From contig LVAQ01000006.1 of the NCBI GenBank assembly GCA_001604105.1, forward strand, positions 62,001-126,000: 64,000 bases of DNA, given 5' to 3'. Positions within the stretch are counted from its first letter, which is position 1. Each line of letters begins with the position of its first letter. Below the pieces are notes generated by a model. The model was not told the DNA's origin. It ran no database searches and saw only the letters and a program-made list of their open reading frames with translations. The translations under genes and the position numbers were made by a program. Of the stretch, positions 27,345-35,795 are shown one piece after another. The stretch comes from Clostridiales bacterium Firm_11. Lineage in GTDB: Bacteria > Bacillota > Clostridia > Christensenellales > Aristaeellaceae.

Positions 27345-27760
27345 CGGATGAATGCCGGATGATTAGCGCTGGTCGCTATGGAAGGTTATGCGCTGGATGC
27401 GCACCCATTGCATGGATCAATCCCAGCACCATCAAGCGATATGCCAACCGCAATCATTACAGCCGATATTATTCCGCCCCTCAAAGTTGGCTACTGCCAC
27501 TTCGCGGGGGCGGCTACTCAATGCACATAAACGATAACAGTAGAACCCTCATTGAATGTACAGGACGTGAACATATGCACAATGGCATCAGAATAACCAC
27601 AACATGGAACGAGTTGGTATTGCATAAAAGTATTTAGCCATTTTGCTCATGCCAGTGTCCGTTCGAAAATGGGCCTAAAAATAATCACAGGGCAACGCGT
27701 CTGTCCGTTGTATACCACAGCATACCAAGAACGCAGCTGGCGGCTTTCGCACCGCTATCG
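27345..27760. other. Intergenic region between convergent genes, no gene seen
   Basis: A 92-codon open frame (27359-27637) has no ribosome binding site and no recognisable sequence. A weak GCGG/CCGC hairpin follows the - strand gene near 27740, but no convincing terminator was found. Confidence 0.4.
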
Positions 27761-28969
27761 TTATGGAAAATACCCGGCAAAGTAGAGCACCGCCGCCATA
27801 ACCGTTGCCCCGCCAATTACCAGCAGCAGATAACGTGCAATTTTGCGCCCCGGAGAAATCGTCTCCGCCGCTCTGCTTTCGCTGTTTTCCGTGCCATCAT
27901 CGGTATCTGCCTCTGTTTCCTCCGCTGTACTGGTGGTTCCCAGAAGAATCGGTTCCCCGCTTGGCATATACAGGATGTTGTCTACAGGGCCTGTAACATC
28001 GCCGATATCATCATCCGGTAACGGCTTTTCTTCGCTGAACTCCCGCGCGACAGCTGCGGCATATGCCTCCCGATACGAAGCGCCGTAGGATTCAAACAGC
28101 ACATTATCATAAGCCTGCGCGTTTTGTGTGTCATGATCAGGCGGCGCAGGAAACGCCTGTTGTGCTGCCTGCCATTGCGGCATGGGCTGCCAACCAGACG
28201 CGGCGCGACTGTTCTTATCCGGCGGCGCATCCGCCTCCACAGGGTGAGCGCCATCATAGTGCAAAACATCGCCGTCCGCTTCCCAAGCTTTAGAAAGAGC
28301 ATCTACGGTCTCATAATAGCTGCTATCGCCATTGATGCCAGGGCTGCCAAACGCTGTTGTAAAATCGATTGGCCGCAATATTGGCGCTGTTGCCTCATCA
28401 TGAGGGGCTCGTGTTGAGCTAGTCGCATCATTCTCATGGGATTGCGCAGTTCCTGGATGTGTTTTTGACTGCGCCTGCGCAATGGTTTGCAGTTTCGCGT
28501 CATTACCTTGCATAGCCAGCGCGGCAAGCTTTTCGGCACGATTTCTCGCAGTTTGAAATCCCTTTCGCGCAGCAAGGTTTCCGCACGCACGAGTGGCTGA
28601 CACCTGTTGTGTAGCTGTGGTTGTAGGTTGTGTGTGCGCATCCGCCGTCAGGAATCCGGGGTCTGTTGGCGATGCTTTCGCTTGCGCACCCAACTGCGGC
28701 ACATCATCACTACGATGTGCCTGTGCTTTGACGCGCTCGTTTTCATTTGATTGAAACGCTGCGGGTGGTGTCAGCGGCCTCAGCGCCTCATGGTCATGCG
28801 TATTGCTGCGATTATCCGTATTCATCTCATTTTGCGCCGCTTGTTTCCGGCGCTGTTCATTAGGGTCATGGGGATTATACGTCATATCGTGTGGCTGATC
28901 CGCTACATCAGCGGCGGATATTGCCGCTTCACCACCTTTCTGCATACGTTTCGCAATCCTTTGCGACAA
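27761..28969 (-). CDS. Hypothetical tail-anchored, mostly disordered protein
   Basis: I do not recognise this 402-residue protein. Residues 1-375 are hydrophilic, rich in Ala, Gln, Asp, Thr and His, with little sign of folded domains. The end is one membrane helix (IARYLLLVIGGATVMAAVLY) and a five-residue tail, so it should be anchored with the bulk inside the cell. The start is TTG 28969 six bases after AGGA; ATG nine codons in is the alternative. It lies downstream of the GT-C-like and PilZ glycosyltransferase genes in the same direction but with a gap of 254 bases. A 14-bp palindrome AACGCCATGGCGTT sits at 28990-29003. Confidence 0.6.
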   Translation of the reverse strand: MSQRIAKRMQKGGEAAISAADVADQPHDMTYNPHDPNEQRRKQAAQNEMNTDNRSNTHDHEALRPLTPPAAFQSNENERVKAQAHRSDDVPQLGAQAKASPTDPGFLTADAHTQPTTTATQQVSATRACGNLAARKGFQTARNRAEKLAALAMQGNDAKLQTIAQAQSKTHPGTAQSHENDATSSTRAPHDEATAPILRPIDFTTAFGSPGINGDSSYYETVDALSKAWEADGDVLHYDGAHPVEADAPPDKNSRAASGWQPMPQWQAAQQAFPAPPDHDTQNAQAYDNVLFESYGASYREAYAAAVAREFSEEKPLPDDDIGDVTGPVDNILYMPSGEPILLGTTSTAEETEADTDDGTENSESRAAETISPGRKIARYLLLVIGGATVMAAVLYFAGYFP

Positions 28970-29223
28970 GCTGTTCCTGCTGGTTTACGAACGCCATGGC
29001 GTTTCCATGCAAGCTCTTTATCAGGTCGGAAAAATATGTTCATACCGATATTGTATACATTCGCCAAAGGTTTCTTTTTGCCTGCTCCCGTTACTCGGTA
29101 CCCCGTCACTTCCCGCTGTTGGTGCGTTGTATGCGTAAGGATCTTCAACAGTACTCCGTTGCAACCAATCTTGGCATATCCCGCCCGCCATGGTTTGACT
29201 TCGCTTATGCAGAGGGTTAACTC

Positions 29224-31161
29224 TCAGAGCAGGGTATGCGCATCCAACTCAATGGTATCAATCGCCGCCAACGGAGATTGCTCTGCACTTATACCATCGC
29301 CAAATGCATCCGGTATGCTGTATATACCCGCCTCGCCGTTCAGCCCTGTTTGCTGCATCATAAACGACTGTATCGAAGCATCCGCCTCTACGATCACAAA
29401 ATAATCGTATTCTGTTATGGTTTCCAGCAAGCGCTCATCCGCAATCGAAGTGGTATCAGCCTCCGGAGCGAACAACAGATAGCGCGCTATGTAGAACAAA
29501 TACTTATCGGTGACTTGGTTATCGGTATCAGGCGCATACAACAGGTAGCGACGGTCATCAAAGCCTTCCCATTGGTTACCCAAAACGGTTTCGGCTCGGG
29601 CAGGCAACGTACTCGGGTAGGTCTCCTGTAGATTATTCATGCCTTGTAAGCTGGTCGTCAACAGCAACATTGCCAGGCTGAATACCGCCAATGTTGCAAG
29701 CTGGTACACACGTTTGGATTGTAATGATTTAAAGGCTCGATAATCCCGAAACTCACCCTGCTGTACATGCAGTGAGTGTTCAACATCTCTGGTGATGCAA
29801 AGCCCAATCGCGCCAATCATGAATATAACCATACTGGAGGCATAGCGTTCAAAGCCGGCAAGCCGCAAAGCTTCATCGCGAGGCATCACAACGAGGTAAA
29901 AGACCAGAATTCCCGCGTAATATACAAGCATCAGAATATCCATCAATACAAGCACCGGCAGCAACCGCCAGCGCATCCGGAACCCAAAGCGGGCATTGAG
30001 CCATATCACCACCGCGATGATGTTGACAAACAAAATTCCTTGTGTCGCCAATTGATAGGGATCGGTAACCGTTCTTACAAACAGGCTAATAATTCCATGA
30101 ATATCCGCCAGGCTCTTGTCTGGCACCAGCGCCGCCAGATTGTTCACATCCAGCGAAAGCAAAGCGCTAACATCAACCACAAACTTGGACTCCACACCCG
30201 CAAAAACACGCGCGGTATGCATATTCCATAAGATGAGCGGTACAAGGCTAGCCGCAATTGCAATCAATCCATATAACCAGGCTTGCAGCTTTTCTCCCAA
30301 TGGCCTGCCCTTTCGCACCACGCGGCCTGCATAGAGCAAATAGAGGAAAGCGGGCACCGCAAAGAGAATGCCCGTATTCTTAACTATCAGCAGCATTCCC
30401 AGCACAGGTATGCTGGCTAAGCAGGCTGTTAGGTAGCTCTTTCCGCTTTCTGTAACGCCCGCGATGATAGCCAGCGCATATAGCGGTAACAGAAAATCCG
30501 TCAGCAGGTTGTTCACCCCAACGCTGATGTTGAAAAAGCTCATAACAGCGCCCGTCAGGCCGATGATTGCAGGCAGCAAAAAGCGTTTGTTGTCCCTAAT
30601 GACCCCGTTGAAAGCATAGAAGCAAGCGAAGATCAACAGCAGTTGACCCACAAGCATTACATTCTCTCCCGTGCCAACTACTTTGCATACATAGTAAAGA
30701 AATGAAGATACCCCCAAAGGATAGTTCTTGAAATCAATGAGTTGACTGGCGGCATCGGGAAACGCATCGGTAATCAGCATCTGTTTGACCACCAGCGCCC
30801 AGTGTGAAAAGTTGTCATAATGGATTAGCCGATAGTTGATAAGACTGGCAAAAGCCAAACAGAACCAAAGGATGAAAAGCACATTGATCATATTCAGCGT
30901 TGGCCGCCGAAACGCGATGTTGAACCTGTGATTGAGAATCACTACCCCGAGGAGCAAAAACCCAAGCCCCAAAATCACGAGTACCGCGCTGTTTAAAACG
31001 CCTAAGAGTCCTGCGAAATACATAGCGCAACCAATCGTTGACAAGCTCACCAGATAGCTGTAATACGTGGGCACACCCAGAAAGGCGCGGCTGAAGCCCG
31101 CATATCCCAGGATGGAAACACCCAGCGCGCCAAGTCTTAACAGCAGAAATAACCAGTTCAT
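29224..31161 (-). CDS. Polytopic membrane protein, probable GT-C type glycosyltransferase
   Basis: 645 residues with about 12-13 membrane helices and a C-terminal external domain of roughly 150 residues. The first large loop contains HYDNFSHWALVVKQM near 115, an acidic and His pattern reminiscent of the catalytic loop of GT-C enzymes that use lipid-linked sugars. The specific family is not recognised. It overlaps the PilZ glycosyltransferase gene by four bases, so the two products are likely partners in making or exporting a surface polysaccharide. Confidence 0.65.
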   Translation of the reverse strand: MNWLFLLLRLGALGVSILGYAGFSRAFLGVPTYYSYLVSLSTIGCAMYFAGLLGVLNSAVLVILGLGFLLLGVVILNHRFNIAFRRPTLNMINVLFILWFCLAFASLINYRLIHYDNFSHWALVVKQMLITDAFPDAASQLIDFKNYPLGVSSFLYYVCKVVGTGENVMLVGQLLLIFACFYAFNGVIRDNKRFLLPAIIGLTGAVMSFFNISVGVNNLLTDFLLPLYALAIIAGVTESGKSYLTACLASIPVLGMLLIVKNTGILFAVPAFLYLLYAGRVVRKGRPLGEKLQAWLYGLIAIAASLVPLILWNMHTARVFAGVESKFVVDVSALLSLDVNNLAALVPDKSLADIHGIISLFVRTVTDPYQLATQGILFVNIIAVVIWLNARFGFRMRWRLLPVLVLMDILMLVYYAGILVFYLVVMPRDEALRLAGFERYASSMVIFMIGAIGLCITRDVEHSLHVQQGEFRDYRAFKSLQSKRVYQLATLAVFSLAMLLLTTSLQGMNNLQETYPSTLPARAETVLGNQWEGFDDRRYLLYAPDTDNQVTDKYLFYIARYLLFAPEADTTSIADERLLETITEYDYFVIVEADASIQSFMMQQTGLNGEAGIYSIPDAFGDGISAEQSPLAAIDTIELDAHTLL

Positions 31162-33461
31162 CGCTTATCCCTCCGTTTGCGCATTTCCACAGCGGTCTGG
31201 GGATCAGGTTGCGATGCCCAATCGGTGAGTGCCTTAAGGAAATCCTCACTTTGGATGATCTCGTCCAGGTTCAGTACCTGCATCAAGTGTTCGTGCGGTT
31301 CCAGGGGACGACCCTTAACGGGTTTACATACGATACGGCATGTTTCATTCAGGTAAAAGGTCAACTGCTCTGGCTTCTGTCGCGGCAGAACCAGATTGCG
31401 AACCAGCAGGAAACGGTAACTAAAGTCAACAACCGAGCAGTACCCGCCTTCTTCAAAACGCACAAAGCGATCAATGAGCACACGCGGCTCCGCGCGGCGA
31501 GCTTGCACCGGTTTTCGCATACGTTGGTATTGATTGTTGAGAATATCATCCACAACCGTCATCCACATATTCATTTTTTTAGGTAATGAATGTGGGCGAT
31601 CATAAATCATTTGCAGATAGTGCTGCCAGTTTGGCTCATTCATGCGCACCACCGCGCAATGGTAACGCCAAAATCCCGCTTCACTGTCCACAAAGAGCAT
31701 CTGCGCCGTCATGTTGACCTGATAGCGGTCATTGCGCAGGCACATTTCCAGCGGGATATGATCCGGCACATATACAGGTTTGGGCAGCGTAAACATGATG
31801 CCGCCTTCGGAAATGTTCTCGGTAACCGTTTCTATGGAATACCCCCCATAGGAAACAACAAGCGGGATGCGTGCGTTAAAGCGTTCACTCTGGCGGTACG
31901 CTTTGCGGCCAACCATGAAGAAAACAGCATAGATCAGTGTAACAATGTTGAACATAAGCCAGAAGATGATGAATCCGCCATAGAGCAGCTCCGCTCCGGA
32001 TTTCCCCATGGTAAAGCGAATCAGCGCCGCTACCGATAACCCCATCATCACCAGTTGCGGGATCAGGTAAACCAGCTTGCGATCCTTCTGTTTCTTTTTC
32101 TTATCGGTCACTTTGAATTTCTTCTGCTGAAAACCGATGCTCTCCAGAAAAACAGGGATGACCATATAGGGCGCCAGCGTGATGTCTACGATTTGGTTCC
32201 ATCGCTGGTTACGAATATTGCTGGAGAAGAAACGTTGCGCAATATGATGGAAGAACGCGTTTGGCGTCCAAAACAGCATTAGCTGCTGCACCGTGCAGGT
32301 AACAATGCGAATATCAAACAACGCAAACATTATGGGCGCGAAAGTATATACCAGCCGCTGCGCAAATGACCACCAATACAGGTAACTGGATAAGTAGCTC
32401 CATTTTGCGTTGAAGGTGAGGTTTGGGTTAAAGGGAACATTGCAATTGCGTATAGATTGAATCACGCCGCGCGCCCAACGTACTCGCTGGGTAATCATGC
32501 TTTTGATGGTTGTCGTTGCCAAACCGCTGGCTTGCACCTTATCAGTGGCATAACAGGTATAGCCCGCAGCCTGTATTTTAAGCCCGGTCTCAAAATCTTC
32601 GGTGATGGTATCTGTCGGAAAGTTGCCAATATCCTTCATGGCCTGACGCGAAATAAGCGTATTGCTGCCCGTGTAAGCGATAGCATTGACGCTGTTGCGC
32701 ATAATGTTGATTTCACGGGAGAAGAAGTCCTGTTCATTGGGGATGTTATGCTCAGCGTAAAGGTTGAACTGAAATAAATCCGGATTATAGAAGCTTTGCG
32801 GCGTTTGGATCAGCCCGATTTTATAGTTGGGATCCACCTCTTCCGGCGCACGCGGAAGCCATTGGCCGTTCTCATCCCTTTTTACATAAGGCAGATAGAA
32901 GTAAGGCACGGTTTCCATTAAAAAGGTATGTCTGCCGATCATATCCGCATCAAAGGTGGCAATCAGCGGGGAATTGGTCTTTCGGAGCGCGTTGTTATAG
33001 TTGCCTGATTTGGCTTCCTTATTGTTTGCCAGCCCAAGGTAACCAATATGAAAGTGTTTGGCTAGCTGGGCAACGGATTGTCGGTTTCCATCATCACATA
33101 AATAGATATGAACCTTATCTGGATCCGGATAATCGAAATTAACACAAGCATTAACGGTTTTATAAAGGAGTTCCGGATCCTCGTTATGGGTGGCAATGAG
33201 CACATCAACATCCGGATACCACGATGCGGGTATCTGCGGTAACGTCAAGTCAACATGCACACTTTGCGCTTTACGAAGGTACAACTCAAAAGAGCCCAAC
33301 GCGGATGTAATTTCGCTGGCCAATAGCAATACTCCAAATGAGGCAGCGATGATACCCTCGCGCAAGGGCAAAGTAAAAAAGGCTCTCCAAATCAAATACA
33401 CCGTAGCGGATGTGATTGCCAGTATGAAGGATACATTGGCCAACTTGCGGTTGTTGCTCAT
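31158..33461 (-). CDS. Cellulose synthase-like GT2 glycosyltransferase with PilZ domain (BcsA-like)
   Basis: Membrane synthase of 767 residues. Two N-terminal helices are followed by a GT2 domain with the processive motifs VDVLIATHNED, CDDGN, TFDADM, TITEDFETG and QRVRWARG (D, D, DxD, TED, QxxRW), then about five more helices. A PilZ domain follows with RFNAR and NISEGG, the two elements that bind cyclic-di-GMP. A second stretch (EPRVLIDRFVRFEEGG, then VVDFSYRF) looks like a worn PilZ repeat. The product is probably a beta-linked exopolysaccharide switched by the neighbouring GGDEF/HD-GYP enzyme; the exact polymer is unknown. A promoter lies at 33582-33610. Confidence 0.9.
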   Translation of the reverse strand: MSNNRKLANVSFILAITSATVYLIWRAFFTLPLREGIIAASFGVLLLASEITSALGSFELYLRKAQSVHVDLTLPQIPASWYPDVDVLIATHNEDPELLYKTVNACVNFDYPDPDKVHIYLCDDGNRQSVAQLAKHFHIGYLGLANNKEAKSGNYNNALRKTNSPLIATFDADMIGRHTFLMETVPYFYLPYVKRDENGQWLPRAPEEVDPNYKIGLIQTPQSFYNPDLFQFNLYAEHNIPNEQDFFSREINIMRNSVNAIAYTGSNTLISRQAMKDIGNFPTDTITEDFETGLKIQAAGYTCYATDKVQASGLATTTIKSMITQRVRWARGVIQSIRNCNVPFNPNLTFNAKWSYLSSYLYWWSFAQRLVYTFAPIMFALFDIRIVTCTVQQLMLFWTPNAFFHHIAQRFFSSNIRNQRWNQIVDITLAPYMVIPVFLESIGFQQKKFKVTDKKKKQKDRKLVYLIPQLVMMGLSVAALIRFTMGKSGAELLYGGFIIFWLMFNIVTLIYAVFFMVGRKAYRQSERFNARIPLVVSYGGYSIETVTENISEGGIMFTLPKPVYVPDHIPLEMCLRNDRYQVNMTAQMLFVDSEAGFWRYHCAVVRMNEPNWQHYLQMIYDRPHSLPKKMNMWMTVVDDILNNQYQRMRKPVQARRAEPRVLIDRFVRFEEGGYCSVVDFSYRFLLVRNLVLPRQKPEQLTFYLNETCRIVCKPVKGRPLEPHEHLMQVLNLDEIIQSEDFLKALTDWASQPDPQTAVEMRKRRDKR

Positions 33462-33575
33462 ATCCTGTTTACTCCCTTTGCAGGGGTATTCGGGTATGCC
33501 TGCTCACAGGCGCCCACCCATACGGATGACGCAAAAATCATCCATAGCGCCGATGGGGAACGGCGCCCTGCTTAT
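33462..33575 (-). promoter_or_regulatory. Structured 5' leader of the PilZ glycosyltransferase mRNA
   Basis: The roughly 115-base leader can form three hairpins on the - strand: GCGCC/GGCGC, GGATGA/TCATCC and GCCTG-TGAG-CAGGC, with GGGT and ACCC flanking the last. It ends at a ribosome binding site (AAAGGGAG). It does not match the GEMM riboswitch consensus. A regulatory role is inference. Confidence 0.4.
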
Positions 33576-33581
33576 GAACAC

Positions 33582-33610
33582 AGTATAAATTGTAACAGAC
33601 TGAAAGTCAA
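33582..33610 (-). promoter_or_regulatory. Promoter of the PilZ glycosyltransferase operon
   Basis: TTGACT (33605-33610), 17-base spacer, TATACT (33582-33587) on the - strand. Confidence 0.85.
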
Positions 33611-33902
33611 GCGCAAATCCAGTGTTTTCAACGGATAGCGCAACCATCCTTTGCAGTTCCCGTTGAAGTGCGAGCCATTTTCTTAACAAAATCTGATGCC
33701 TGCTATTTATAGAAGAATAACGGAATTGCAAGTTCGTAAAGGCTTTCGTGTTCCATGGCGATGCAAGGTGCGCAAATCTGCTCACCGCCGCATCAGCGGG
33801 TACTCATCACGACGCATCACAAGAAATTCTGATCATAGCGGGAAAAACCATCACAGGTATCGAATATCCTACCGTGGATCTTGCCGGAAAGGTTGGTATA
33901 CC

Positions 33903-35216
33903 ATGAAACTTGACAGGCGTCTTTTCTATGCAATCCTATTGTTGACATTTCTTCCAATCCTGCTTTTAAACATCCTCACGCCCATGGTCGCAGATGATTA
34001 TATGTATTGTTATCGCTTTGATAATCAGGAGCGTGTTCAAAGCCTTGCGGATATCCTTCCTTCCATGGTTACCCATGCGCAGGTGCTCAACGGTCGTGTT
34101 GCCCCGCATATCCTGGCGCATTTGTTTCTTATGCTCCCGCGCGTCATCTTTACCGTGCTCAATGCTTTGATGTACATCGCATTCATGCTTGGCATCTACC
34201 ATTTGGCCAAACCTGCAAACGCCCATTATGACTGGAAACTATTGCTCATTATTGATGGCGCGGTATTTCTGCTTCCGCCCATCTTCGGACAAACCTATCT
34301 CTGGCTCACGGGCTCCATCAGCTACCTCTGGCGCGATACGTTGATGGTTTGGGTGTTTGCCGCGTTTGCAGATGCAGTCTTCAAGCAAAAAGCGGTCACT
34401 GGCGTGTTAAAAACTGTTTTATTGGCACTTGCTTCCTTCTACATCTGCAATTCCACCGAAAATGTTTCCGCCGCCATCCTGTTTTTCATGGCATGCTGCA
34501 TCGGTTGGCTGCTCCTCAAACACCGCCGCGTCCCGCTGGCGCTGTTTGTTTCCTTCGCCTTCGCAGGCATAAGCTGGCTGCTTTTACTACTGGCTCCTGC
34601 AAGCGCCGGCAACATCCGCGCATCCGCATCAGGCCTTGATCAGATTTTCAACAACTTTCAAACGGCGCTCTCCCTGTGGAAAGAGCATGCCTTATGGCCA
34701 TCCATTGTCTTTATCGGTATGCTTTTTATTGCTATGACAAACAAAGAGAAAGACCCCGACCGCATCGCCTTTGCCATCGGCCTTTTTCTATGTTCATTGA
34801 TCAGCAATTTCATCATGGCATCTGCTTATTATTATCCGCTGCGTGCGTTTGTCGGTTGCACAAATTTCCTGATCCTCGCCGGCGTCATTGTGCTGGGTGA
34901 AATCCCTGCAACTTGGCGCCTTACGCTGACTAATGCGGCAGCCGCAAGCCTCAGCCTTTTAATGGCGCTGCAAATGGTCAGCGCGCTTCCCTACGCCTAT
35001 AATCGCTATCAGCTTGCAAACGCCCGTATTGCTGAGGTTCATGCGCAACGGGACGCGGGCATCGCAGATATCACCACGTTTGGCATTCTCGGGAAATCTC
35101 CGTATGACGCATTTTATGACATCCACGAGCTGACAACAGACGCCGATTATTTCCCCAATGTGTTCTTTGCAAAATACCATGGGCTGGATCGCATCATTGT
35201 GGATCGTTTTGAATGA
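33903..35216 (+). CDS. Polytopic membrane protein, DUF6056-like
   Basis: 437 residues with about ten membrane helices. It opens with a helix followed by LTPMVADDYMYCYRFD, a start seen in DUF6056-type proteins of surface polysaccharide clusters; an acidic pair just after the first helix also fits a GT-C-like enzyme. Function not established. ATG 33903 follows GGAAAGG; the open frame to the left of it has no protein-like character. It is divergent from the PilZ glycosyltransferase operon and ends in a strong terminator. Confidence 0.7.
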   Translation: MKLDRRLFYAILLLTFLPILLLNILTPMVADDYMYCYRFDNQERVQSLADILPSMVTHAQVLNGRVAPHILAHLFLMLPRVIFTVLNALMYIAFMLGIYHLAKPANAHYDWKLLLIIDGAVFLLPPIFGQTYLWLTGSISYLWRDTLMVWVFAAFADAVFKQKAVTGVLKTVLLALASFYICNSTENVSAAILFFMACCIGWLLLKHRRVPLALFVSFAFAGISWLLLLLAPASAGNIRASASGLDQIFNNFQTALSLWKEHALWPSIVFIGMLFIAMTNKEKDPDRIAFAIGLFLCSLISNFIMASAYYYPLRAFVGCTNFLILAGVIVLGEIPATWRLTLTNAAAASLSLLMALQMVSALPYAYNRYQLANARIAEVHAQRDAGIADITTFGILGKSPYDAFYDIHELTTDADYFPNVFFAKYHGLDRIIVDRFE

Positions 35217-35260
35217 CACCGATGAGTAAAACGGCACAGACGCTGTCAATTCACCATCCC

Positions 35261-35300
35261 ATGAAAAGCGGGCGTTATCGGGATAACGCCCGCTTTTCAT
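35261..35300. terminator. Terminator between convergent genes
   Basis: A 19-bp perfect inverted repeat (arms 35261-35279 and 35282-35300, loop GG). The stem carries AAAA and TTTT near its ends, so it can act on both strands; it lies between the DUF6056-like gene and the convergent DUF4180 gene. Confidence 0.85.
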
Positions 35301-35318
35301 CACGCTTCCTGTGTACCA

Positions 35319-35681
35319 TCAAACGCAAAGCCAATCCGCCGCCTCTTGTTCATTGGCTGCAAAGCATATATGGCTGCCCTGATTGCTTTCATGGATGAAA
35401 TCAAGCAGCGGCTTACTGGTGTAGCGAGAATAGTCTCCAATGATTGCAAGCCTTACGCGGTAATTAACAAATTTTTGGAGCACATCGCCAGCCAAGCCGC
35501 TACCCAAACGAAAAAATTCATCTGAGATTGATTCTTTTTGAATCATGATTCGATCACAGCCTGCATCATACTGCACTGTGGCAATCAAATCAAGTGCATC
35601 CTGTGCTTCCCGAATCAACACTTCGTCACTTACAACATAAGCATACTCGATGCCATGATGCTGCTTTACGCGGATTTCCAT
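35319..35681 (-). CDS. DUF4180 family protein
   Basis: Small cytoplasmic protein of 120 residues matching DUF4180 over its whole length: ALDLIATVQYDAGCDRIMIQ near 28, DEFFRLGSGLAGDVLQKF near 54, and LAIIGDYSRYTSKPLLDFI near 77. Molecular function unknown. Of the candidate starts, ATG 35681 has the best spacing to GGAGGGG (five to six bases); ATG 35684 is too close. No obvious functional link to its neighbours. Confidence 0.85.
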   Translation of the reverse strand: MEIRVKQHHGIEYAYVVSDEVLIREAQDALDLIATVQYDAGCDRIMIQKESISDEFFRLGSGLAGDVLQKFVNYRVRLAIIGDYSRYTSKPLLDFIHESNQGSHICFAANEQEAADWLCV

Positions 35682-35795
35682 CATTTCCCCTCCAGACCGC
35701 ATGAACACGTTCAAAGCGCATGACACTGTCTGCACTTGCTAAAACGGTTCTCCTTCAAAGATGCAGCTTCTGTTGAAACTGCCTTGCAGCCGCGC

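Noticed and set aside
27359..27637. 92-codon frame after the GGDEF/HD-GYP gene
   Set aside because: No ribosome binding site and no recognisable sequence; likely chance.
28903..29148. 81-codon - strand frame upstream of the tail-anchored protein
   Set aside because: Overlaps the start of that gene in another frame and lacks a start signal.
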